The notes under the pieces: model-generated
Database searches by the model: none
What the model saw: only the letters and a program-made list of their open reading frames with translations
Told to the model about the DNA's origin: nothing
Shown: piece by piece, positions 31,201 to 38,920 of the stretch
Layout of the letters: each line of letters begins with the position of its first letter
Position numbering within the stretch: the first letter of the stretch is position 1
Assembly: GCA_002490995.1 (NCBI GenBank)
Contig: DKVC01000075.1
Span: 580-53,819, forward strand
Reading direction: 5' to 3'
DNA length: 53,240 nt
Source: Lachnospiraceae bacterium UBA7188
Lineage (GTDB): Bacteria > Bacillota > Clostridia > Lachnospirales > Lachnospiraceae
Made by a program: the position numbers and the translations under genes

Positions 31201-32841
31201 ATGGGACGAACAAAAAACGAAATCATCGACGAGTCCACCGACGCCTACATCAAAGGGCTCAACCCCGCGAACCTGCCGCCTCCCGAGACCATGGCGGCAG
31301 AACTGACGAAACTTGTAGAACAGAACATCGTACTGGAGAACGCCCTACGCGGCAAAGGAAAAGGCTTCCGTATCCCGGAGACCTTGTGCTTCGACCAGAT
31401 TGCCCAATTGATGGTTGTCCGGTACCGTATCATCCGTGTGCCCTGCACGGGCTCCAATGTGGACACAGACTACGACCTGCTTGCCATCTACGTCCCGGAA
31501 GGGCCGGAGGAAGGCACTTATTCCACATCGGACGAAGTCTTCTACAAGCTTGCCAGGCGTTTCAACCGGCGCATCACGTCGAAAGTATTTGAAGAAGTAT
31601 TAAAGGTCCTGCGGGCCATCGTGCCCCGTGTCACACGGTGCATGGACCGGGACCTGATTGCCGTGAACAACGGCATTTTCAACTACAGAACAAAAAAGCT
31701 CCACCCCTTTACACCGGACCTTGTCTTCACGGTCAAGAGCCATGTAAACTACAACGACAAGGCGACAAACATAGTCATCCACAACGATGACGACGGGACA
31801 GACTGGGACGTAGAGTCCTGGATTGCGGAACTGTCCGACGACCCGGACATCGTGGACCTAATCTGGCAGATACTCGGTGCCATCATACGGCCCCATGTAA
31901 GGTGGAACAAGTCCGCCTGGTTCTACTCTGAGGAGGGGAACAACGGCAAGGGCACCCTGTGTGAGCTCATGCGCTCCCTTTGTGGGGAGGCCGCTTTTGC
32001 ATGCATCCCCCTGTGTGACTTCTCGAAGGACTTCGCGTTGGAGCCACTGACCCGCTACACGGCCATCATCGTGGACGAGAACAACGTGGGCATATACATC
32101 GACAAGGTTGCCAACTTAAAGGCGGTCATCACCAACGATGTGATTCCCATCGACCGTAAATTCAAGACCCCCATCAGCTACCAGTTTTACGGCTTCATGG
32201 TGCAGTGCCTGAACGAGTTCCCCAGAATCCGCGACAAGTCGGATTCTTTTTACAGAAGGCAGCTCTTCATCCCATTTGAGAAATGTTTCACGGGTCGGGA
32301 ACGTAAATATATCAAGGAGGACTACCTGCACCGGAAAGAAGTGCTGGAATATGTCCTGTTCCGGGTGCTGAGCATGAACTACTACGAGCTGAGCGAACCG
32401 GAGCGGTACCGTGAAGTACTGGACGAATACAAGGAGTTCAACGACCCTGTCCGCCAGTTCTTCAAGGAAATGGTAAGCCAGTTTGTCTGGGATATCCTTC
32501 CGTTCTCCTTCCTGTATGAGCTGTACAAGGCCTGGCTTCGGAAGAACAATCCCGGAGGCATTATCCAGGGCAAGAACAAGTTCATCACCGAACTGGTCAG
32601 CGTAGTCCGTGCCAGCACCATCTGGTACTGCAAGGACAAGAAAAAGCAAATCCGCTCCCAGGGCCGTATGGAGCGCCCGGAACCGCTTATAATTGAGTAC
32701 GGATTGGAGGATTGGAAAGACCCGGACTATCACGGCGACAACCCTAACCGGATCGCACACCCCAAGCTTAAGGTAATTTACCGTGGGCTGGTGCGGGTCA
32801 GCACCGCAGATATGGGGCCTGGCGGCCCGGCGGCAGCTTAG
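31201..32841 (+). CDS. Phage/plasmid-type primase-helicase (D5/P4 family)
   Basis: The 546-residue product matches the C-terminal D5-N plus SF3 helicase part of phage and plasmid primases. Walker A is in FYSEEGNNGKGTL (about 241-253), followed by AIIVDENN as Walker B and FMVQCLNEFPRI as sensor region. No N-terminal primase domain is seen, so it is mainly a replicative helicase/loader of a mobile element. AAAGGAGGAAGAAA precedes the ATG. The last about 20 residues (VRVSTADMGPGGPAAA) look unlike the family and run into a GC-rich segment, so the C-terminus may be a rearrangement junction. Confidence 0.82.
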   Translation: MGRTKNEIIDESTDAYIKGLNPANLPPPETMAAELTKLVEQNIVLENALRGKGKGFRIPETLCFDQIAQLMVVRYRIIRVPCTGSNVDTDYDLLAIYVPEGPEEGTYSTSDEVFYKLARRFNRRITSKVFEEVLKVLRAIVPRVTRCMDRDLIAVNNGIFNYRTKKLHPFTPDLVFTVKSHVNYNDKATNIVIHNDDDGTDWDVESWIAELSDDPDIVDLIWQILGAIIRPHVRWNKSAWFYSEEGNNGKGTLCELMRSLCGEAAFACIPLCDFSKDFALEPLTRYTAIIVDENNVGIYIDKVANLKAVITNDVIPIDRKFKTPISYQFYGFMVQCLNEFPRIRDKSDSFYRRQLFIPFEKCFTGRERKYIKEDYLHRKEVLEYVLFRVLSMNYYELSEPERYREVLDEYKEFNDPVRQFFKEMVSQFVWDILPFSFLYELYKAWLRKNNPGGIIQGKNKFITELVSVVRASTIWYCKDKKKQIRSQGRMERPEPLIIEYGLEDWKDPDYHGDNPNRIAHPKLKVIYRGLVRVSTADMGPGGPAAA

Positions 32842-33019
32842 GCTACAGCCACTGGGGACTGTGCGCCGTGGGGCATCCACGGCGTGCAGCCTTGCAGTGC
32901 TGGCCATAGATTGGCTGCCTCTGCACAGGCGAGTTTTATGCATCCAGGGACAGCCAGTGCCCAGGCCACCACGGTGGCCCGACAGAATAACCAGCAGTCA
33001 CCAGCAAGGCCGATGCGCC

Positions 33020-34006
33020 ATGGCCCGCAGCGTGCGTGGCCGGAGGTTCACGACCAACAGTCTGAGGCATATCCTGGAGAACAGGGCCTATCTGGGGGAA
33101 TACAGGCACGGAGATGTGGTCATCCCCGGCGGCATGCCTCAGCTCATCCCGGACGGACTGTTCGAGCGCGTGCAGGAGCGTCTGGCATACAACAGCCGGG
33201 GAGGGCGTCCTGCGGTGCCTGCTCCAGACGAAAAGCCTGACTTCTGGCTGACAGGGCACATCTTCTGCGAATGCTGTGGCTCCACGGTGAGCGGGACCAG
33301 TGGGACGGGCAAACATGGGGAGCGGCACTACTATTATATGTGTTCCAACAAGAAGCGAAAAAAGAAACCGGGCGGATGCGCAAAAAGGAATATCAGGAAA
33401 GAGGTGGTAGAGGGCATCATCATGGATATCCTCACGGAGACCGTGAACAGTCCTGCCATGCGCGTCATCACGGGCGAAAAGGTGTACGAGTATTACAGCC
33501 GCCAGAACAGCGGCGACGACAGCTATCGGCGCTCACTGGAGGACAAGATAAAAGATACAGAAAAGACACTTGGCAACATCATGAAAGCCATCGAGGCGGG
33601 AATCTTCAACGAGACCACCCGGAGCCGCATGCTGGAGCTGCAGCAGCAGAAAAACATGCTCACGGACGAGCTTGCCGCGGAGCAGCTGAGGCAGCAGTAC
33701 AGCCTGAAACCGGAACATGTGGTAAGGTACCTGGAATCGTTTACAGGCAATCTCAGCAATCCGGAAGTAAGGCGGCGAGTCCTGGACCTGTTAATAAATA
33801 AAATCATCCTGTCCGATGACAGCATAACCATCACGTTCAATTTTTCTGATGACCGGCGCGAGTTTGACATAAAGGAAATGGCGGCGGTTATTGAGAACCG
33901 GGAAAGAATCATGGACATCCTTGACAGACGTGGGAATAGTGCATATAATGATGAACTAAGGGGAACAGATACTGCCGCTCTTTGTAGCAGTGATTTTTTT
34001 GCCTAA
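33020..34006 (+). pseudogene. Large serine recombinase, N-terminal catalytic domain missing
   Basis: Only the part after the resolvase domain remains. It includes the recombinase domain (FTTNSLRHILENRAYLGEYR), a zinc ribbon (CECCGSTVSG ... MCSNKK...GGCAKR) and a long coiled coil with the family-typical C-terminus. The catalytic serine domain of about 140 residues is absent; the preceding 240 bases are GC-rich and unrelated, running into the primase end. It cannot recombine DNA on its own. The stop codon overlaps the right copy of the island-flanking inverted repeat. Confidence 0.85.
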
Positions 34007-34025
34007 GGGGTTCGGAAACTGCGCG
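34005..34025 (+). repeat. Right copy of the island-flanking inverted repeat
   Basis: The sequence is the reverse complement of 19170-19189 with one additional A in the GGAAAC run. It starts on the last two bases of the recombinase stop codon. Confidence 0.75.
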
Positions 34026-34320
34026 GTCAGTTCCACTTTTTATTCTAAACTCAAAGATTTTCCAGTGTAATCAAGGGCTTGCGTCAAAAAAAGGGGCTGT
34101 TGCACTAAAGTTCTTGCCGAAATAAATATGTTGCGTTTTCGTGTGGTCATGTGGTAAAGTGATGGCAGACAAGATATAATGAGATTCTGGGACACCACCA
34201 GAAGATAGATGGATTGTTCGGAATGCTTCCGGGCGTGAGTATATGAAGGAAAGAACAGAAGTTTGGGTTCAGGTTATTATGCAGCAAGCCTGGGAAAGAA
34301 GCAGTAAGGAAGAGAAAACA
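34026..34320. other. Intergenic region with a possible insertion-sequence end
   Basis: I see no gene. GGGGCTGTTGCACTAAAG at about 34093-34110 resembles the terminal repeats of several insertion-sequence families, but no transposase or second end is present. A reading frame from 34243 joins the next gene but lacks a ribosome site. Confidence 0.3.
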
Positions 34321-35223
34321 ATGGGAGAGCAGAGAAAGCGGCTCCTGGTTACAGGTGCGTCAGGGTTTCTGGGCAGCAGAATTGTGCTGTTTTACGGAAA
34401 GCAGGTACAGTACAGATATGATGTATACGCTCCGTCCCATAAGGAGATGGAGATAACGGAAAGGGAGAGCGTAGAGCAGGCATTTTGCCGTTTCCGCCCT
34501 GATTATGTGATCCACTGTGCCGCAGTCTCCGATGTGAGGGCCTGTGAGAAGGAGCCGGAGCGTTCCTGGAAGATTAATGTGGACGGGAGCCGGAATATTG
34601 CGGAGGCGTCTGCCAGGTATCATGCTAAATGTCTGATTGCCGGCTCTGACCAGGTGTATTTTGGCAGCCGTAAAAAGGAACCCCACAGGGAAGACGAGAC
34701 GCTGTACCCGCAGAATGTATATGGCAGGGAAAAGCTGGGAGCCGAGGAGGAATGCCTGGATGTGAATCCGAAATGTGTCCTGCTGCGGTTATCCTGGATG
34801 TATGATGTGCGGACGGTAAGGGAGAAAGAGCACGGTGATTTTTTCAGGACACTTGCATTAAAGAGAAAGGTCCTGGAGCCGCTTGAATATCCGGTATATG
34901 ACAGGCGCGGGATTACCGACGTCAATGAGGTAGTGGGCAATCTGGAAAAAGCATTCATGCTGAAAGGCGGTGTCTATAATTTCGGTTCCCCCAATGACAG
35001 GAATACTTACGAAACGGTTCGGGCGCTGTTTGAAGCCCTGGAATGGGATACCGCCAGGCTTATAAAGAACGAGGAGAGCTTTGCGGGGGAACCCAGGAAT
35101 TTATGCATGGATTTGAGTAAAATTCAGGAGCATGGCATTTTCTTCCGCCCTACGGTCCGGGCTTTGACTGAGAACTGCAGGCATTACTGCATAGACAGGG
35201 AGAAGGAAAGGAGATTCTCATAA
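34321..35223 (+). CDS. NAD(P)-dependent sugar-nucleotide reductase/epimerase (RmlD-like SDR)
   Basis: This 300-residue extended short-chain dehydrogenase has the dinucleotide motif GASGFLG (near residue 12), HCAAVSDV, and the catalytic YGREK (YxxxK). It is closest in pattern to dTDP-4-dehydrorhamnose reductases, but no other dTDP-rhamnose genes are nearby, so the substrate is open. The start at 34321 follows AAGGAAG by 8 bases and begins just before the Rossmann strand. Its 3' end overlaps the end of a minus-strand small gene by 6 bases. Confidence 0.85.
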   Translation: MGEQRKRLLVTGASGFLGSRIVLFYGKQVQYRYDVYAPSHKEMEITERESVEQAFCRFRPDYVIHCAAVSDVRACEKEPERSWKINVDGSRNIAEASARYHAKCLIAGSDQVYFGSRKKEPHREDETLYPQNVYGREKLGAEEECLDVNPKCVLLRLSWMYDVRTVREKEHGDFFRTLALKRKVLEPLEYPVYDRRGITDVNEVVGNLEKAFMLKGGVYNFGSPNDRNTYETVRALFEALEWDTARLIKNEESFAGEPRNLCMDLSKIQEHGIFFRPTVRALTENCRHYCIDREKERRFS

Positions 35224-35409
35224 CCCCGCAAACAACAGATAACAGATTCCTGCCAGAAACAGCAGTATCAGGAGCGTCGGAAGGAGAAGAGACAGAAACG
35301 CTGCCAGCAGCATGGCCGGCACGTCGCCCTTTTCAAGAGGCTCCTGTTTTAGCTGTTTTTCTTTTTCGGAATCGATTGTCTTAGGTATGTTTCGCCATGC
35401 TTTTCTCAT
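35218..35409 (-). CDS. Small tail-anchored membrane protein, unknown
   Basis: This 63-residue product has a charged N-terminal half (SEKEKQLKQEPLEKGD) and one or two C-terminal hydrophobic helices (AMLLAAFLSLLLPTLLILLF). AGGAGA lies 4 bases before the chosen ATG. I do not recognise it. Confidence 0.55.
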   Translation of the reverse strand: MRKAWRNIPKTIDSEKEKQLKQEPLEKGDVPAMLLAAFLSLLLPTLLILLFLAGICYLLFAGL

Positions 35410-35606
35410 ATTCTCTCCTGTTCCCGCTGTTCTATAGAGAAGAAGCTTTTCAATCATTCTAAAAAAGTGTCCCGAAATAGCCTGTAAGGTTTACAAAAAC
35501 ATCCCATAAATGCCGCCAGACCGCAGCCGCAGCCTGACAGGCAGTACGTAAGGAAATGTTTTGGGCACAAGTATAAATAACAGATACATGTCCGGGCTGC
35601 GTTTTT

Positions 35607-36285
35607 CTACTGCTGCAGTCCGCCTGTTCTGTCCGCAGAATCCCCAAGCTTCACTTCGAACAGATAATTGCCGTTTTCGTCTACCTTCCGCTGTTCCGCA
35701 AAGTGGCATGCGACAAAGTGCCCGGGCTTTACTTCCGTCAAAACAGGCGGAACCACTTTGCATTTGTCACAGGCCATGAAGCAGCGCGTGTGGAACTTGC
35801 ACCCGGAGGGCGGCTTGATGGGGCTGGGAATGTTGCCTTCCAGTATGATGCGCTCCTTGGTCAGGCTATCCGGGTCCGTTGTGGGGATGGAGGACAGCAG
35901 GGCGATGGTGTAAGGATGTCTTGGATCGCTGAAAATCTCGTCGGTTTCGGCCACCTCCACCATATTGCCCAGATACATAACGCCTATACGTTCCGAAATA
36001 TACCTCACTACGGACAGATTGTGGGAAATGAACAGGTATGTCAGCCCTTCTTTCTCCTTCAGCTCCTGCAGCAGGTTGATAATCTGGGACTGGATGGAAA
36101 CGTCCAGTGCGGACACACATTCGTCGCAGACCACAAATTTCGGCTTCACGGCCAGGGAGCGGGCGATACAGATCCGCTGCCGCTGTCCGCCGGAGAACTG
36201 GTGGGGATAGCGGTTGTACATATAGTTCTGCAGTCCGCAGGAGTTCATGACTTTGAACACATATTCCTGCCACGAATTCCTCGCC
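35607..36285 (-). pseudogene. Remnant of an OppF-like peptide transporter ATPase (C-terminal part)
   Basis: Only the second half of the ATPase remains: NRYPHQFSGGQRQRICIARSLA (signature), FVVCDECVSALD (Walker B, with Cys before ES-type position), ISHNLSVVRY, and the C-terminal cysteine motif GCKFHTRCFMACDKC...GHFVACHF typical of OppF/DppF. Walker A and the Q-loop are missing. The upstream end is joined, out of frame, to a truncated oppA-like gene at about 36260-36290. It is certainly inactive as an ATPase. Confidence 0.88.
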
Positions 36286-37710
36286 CTTGGAGTTGTAAAT
36301 CCAGCCGCCGTCCTCCAGGACTTTCCTGGCTGTCTCAGGGGAGAAAGAATAGTCGATGAGATCGATATCATCCTGCACTGCCTTCCAGGGAGCAAGGTCG
36401 GGGCTGTAAGGGCCGTCTACCACGACGCCGTAACCGCCGGTGAAGGTCTGGCAGAATTCGGTACGGTTCAGCAGGTATGCAACCGCCTGGCGCACTTCCT
36501 GGAACATGGTGGGACCGAAGTCGCAGTCAAACTCGATCTTGCCGTAGCCGGCTCTCTGATAGTGCGTCTCTACAAAGTTCTCGCCGTCTACCACCGCCAG
36601 TGCCGCCGTGGTATCGTTGCCGCCGGTAACGCCGCCCAGGATATCGGTGCCTCCGGTGGTAAGTGCCTCCAGCTGGGTCTCCTGGCTCAGCTTCACATAT
36701 ACGATGGTTTCGATGGAGGGAGTCTGTCCCTCGTAGTTCCCCTTGTATTCAGGGTTCAGGGTCATGGTAGCCTGTTTTGTGGAGGCATCCCAGTCGGAAA
36801 CCACATAAGCGCCGGAGAAGGGATACCTGGTCAGATCATAACGGTTGGCCTCGATCTCCTTTGCCTTCACATAGCTGTCCCCGTTCTTCTCATAGAAGTT
36901 CTCGCTTAAGTACACGCCGTTGCCATCGTCCAGGATATCCACATCGTCGCCCAGTACCAGGCCCAGAGGAGCGGGATCGAATCCGGCGTAGGTATATGCA
37001 AAGTAGTAAGGATAGTAGTCGGAGGACACGGTAACGGAATAGCTGTAGTCGCTCAGCAGACGAATGCCTGTGAATTCCCTGGAAGTACCTTCCGCTTCCT
37101 CTCCGGTATATTTATTGAATTGCTCATAGCCGACAAATGCCATGCCGCTGGTACCCGGGCGTCCTGCTTCCATACTTACCGGGGAGGCAAAGGACAGTGT
37201 GGCTGCCAGATAGTTCCTGGCAGTGATGGGTGTGCCGTCGCTGAAGGTCAGGCCTTCGTTGAGCTCTACGGTGAAGGTGGCTGTGCCGTCCTCATTCTCT
37301 GTCTCGGTGTGGCTCTTCACGGAAGTTTCATTCCACACAAGGTTTCCGTCTTCGGCCACTTCCTGTGTGCCGTAGCCGATGGTCAGACGTCCGATATCCT
37401 GGTCGGAAGCGCCCACGGAGCTGGTACCCCAGCCGGGGAAACGGAAATCACCTGTCAGGTCGGTGGTATTGCCCATGATGACTTTGTTCTCAAATGTACC
37501 GTCTGCCGTGCCGTTCGCAGAACCTTCGTCTGTGCTTTCTGTCTGGCTTTCGTCAGAACTCTCAGCCTGGCTTTCGTCAGACGAAGCGCTGCCGGCATCG
37601 GAGCTGCCCGATGCATTGCTGTCTGCCGGAGTATCACCGTTGCCGCAGGCTGTCATACCGAAAGCCATGGCGGAAGCCAGCAGAAGAGCAATTAGTTTCT
37701 TTCTTTTCAT
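36265..37710 (-). pseudogene. Remnant of an OppA-like peptide-binding lipoprotein (N-terminal part)
   Basis: About 480 residues of a family-5 extracellular solute-binding protein remain, with a lipoprotein signal (GMTAC, Cys22), a Ser/Glu/Asp-rich linker and DGTPITARNYLAA of the family signature. The C-terminal domain is lost and the frame then runs antiphase through the oppF-like remnant to 35866, giving a 614-residue chimera if translated. The missing part should have been the end of oppA, two permeases, oppD and the start of oppF. AGGAGG lies 12 bases before the start. Confidence 0.88.
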
Positions 37711-37820
37711 AATGCTGTTTCTCCTCCTTTTGGAATCTTGCCTCACATACCGTTACCCATTGCTTCTTTTTCCAAGATTAACAAAAAAGGAATGAACAAC
37801 AAAGTTATTCGCTCCCTTGT

Positions 37821-37875
37821 GAATACTTGTATACAATCGGTGCCGTATGCAATTAACGTAGTTTAGTATAAATTA
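37821..37875 (-). promoter_or_regulatory. Upstream region of the oppA remnant, inverted copy of the intact opp promoter
   Basis: On the minus strand it reads like 38756-38814 on the plus strand, including AACGTAGTTTAGTATAAATT and the palindrome TTGTATACAA (37827-37836). The -10 equivalent is AGTATA (37865-37870), but TTGACA at the -35 position is not conserved here. The rest of 37711-37820 has nothing notable. Confidence 0.7.
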
Positions 37876-38000
37876 TGACCTTCTCTTTCCAGTCTGATTT
37901 TTATGTCCGTCAAACCGGAAAATAAAGGGATTTTTCCCGTGGAAAACAAATTTTCCTCCGGAATATCCGGCTTTTTTCATACTGCCTGCATACGGAAATC

Positions 38001-38029
38001 TGGACTTTTCAATCTGTCCCTGTTATAAT
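38001..38029 (+). promoter_or_regulatory. Putative promoter before the integrase fragment
   Basis: TGGACT (38001-38006), 17-base spacer and TATAAT (38024-38029). Confidence 0.45.
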
Positions 38030-38079
38030 CCGGCTACAAACAAATGTTTGTCATACTAAAGAAGAAAGAAGGGTTGGAT

Positions 38080-38277
38080 ATGGCATCACTGAAAAGAGTC
38101 ACACTCAAAAACGGCCGGGTAGTCTACCGCATCGTCATCAGCCTGGGATATGACAGCCAGAGACATAAGCTGGTAAAGAATCTCACCTATTCCGTAAACC
38201 AGTCATCCTCGCCCAGGCAGCAGGAAAAAGAAGCATTAAGATACGCTATTGAGGTGGATGAATATTTATGCGCATAG
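38080..38277 (+). pseudogene. N-terminal fragment of a tyrosine integrase (Arm DNA-binding domain)
   Basis: The 65-residue product (MASLKRVTLKNGRVVYRIVI...) looks like the arm-binding start of phage/transposon tyrosine integrases common in this family, including the RQQEKEALRYAIEVDEY helix. The frame stops before the core-binding and catalytic domains. A +1-shifted frame (38258-38386, containing SFEEQKRVASNKLNDFIRNG) continues for 42 codons, possibly a frameshifted remainder. It lies between the two opp loci and could be the trace of an element that acted there. Confidence 0.6.
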
Positions 38278-38737
38278 TTTCGAGGAACAGAAGAGGGTAG
38301 CCAGCAACAAGCTGAATGATTTCATACGGAACGGGAATTATTCTCACAACCAGGAGCATTCGTCAGCGGAAGGGAATAACTGTTGATTGTACGGGAATGA
38401 AACGGCAGATAAATGCACACATGAATATAGCCGGAAAACGGCAGTTTTTGTATACGATTGTTATACTGTATCGCAATAGTCTGCAGGGTTTTAGTCGTTT
38501 TGGGGGAAGGCGGTTCGTTTTTCCAGGAGGGAAAGAGATCAACTTTGTCATAATGTATGTTTTCGACATTTTTTTCTCAAAATAACCGTCATTTTTGCCT
38601 AATTTACTCTGCGTGTATGGAGAGGAGTGTGTAAAATGTGCGGATAACGGGTACAGGAATACCGCCCAATTCGCTAAAATACTGATAAATCCACGATTTA
38701 TTAACCATTTGGGAATATCCGGCAGACCAAAAAATTC
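38278..38737. other. Gene-poor region before the intact opp operon
   Basis: Apart from the shifted tail of the integrase fragment I see no gene and no clear RNA structure. The sequence is AT-richer than its neighbours. Confidence 0.4.
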
Positions 38738-38805
38738 TTGACATTTTTCAAAATGTAATTTATACTAAACTACGTTAAACGCATATGGCACTGTATTGTA
38801 TACAA
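38738..38805 (+). promoter_or_regulatory. Promoter and operator of the intact opp operon
   Basis: TTGACA (38738-38743), 17-base spacer and TATACT (38761-38766) make a strong sigma-A promoter. The palindrome TTGTATACAA (38796-38805), downstream of the expected start, is also upstream of the broken opp copy. It looks like a GntR-type operator, but no regulator is nearby. Confidence 0.8.
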
Positions 38806-38920
38806 GTATTCATAAAGGAGTGGATAAGTTCTGCTATTCAATCCTTTTTTATTAATCTTGAAAGAATAAGCAGCCATGTGTAAAAGTATTTTAGATAAAA
38901 TTATCGAGAGGAGAAAAATT

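Larger units (their letters stand above)
19170..34025. mobile_element. Accessory island between tRNA-Val and a serine recombinase remnant
   Basis: The boundaries proposed are CGCGCAGTTCCGAACCCCTT (19170-19189), 7 bases after the tRNA, and its inverted copy with one extra A (34005-34025), which overlaps the stop codon of a truncated serine recombinase. Inside are a GC-rich operon, a transposon, a phage/plasmid primase-helicase and the recombinase end. Integration next to a tRNA and plasmid-type genes suggest a decayed integrative element. Inverted, not direct, end repeats are unusual for recombinase attachment sites, so the true ends may differ or a rearrangement may have occurred. Confidence 0.45.

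Noticed and set aside
34243..34320. Upstream extension of the SDR gene
   Set aside because: The extra 26 codons have no ribosome site and precede the Rossmann start, while AAGGAAG supports ATG 34321.
35866..37710. A real 614-residue chimeric protein
   Set aside because: The second part is the oppF-like sequence read in the wrong frame, so the continuation is accidental and the locus is better described as two pseudogenes.
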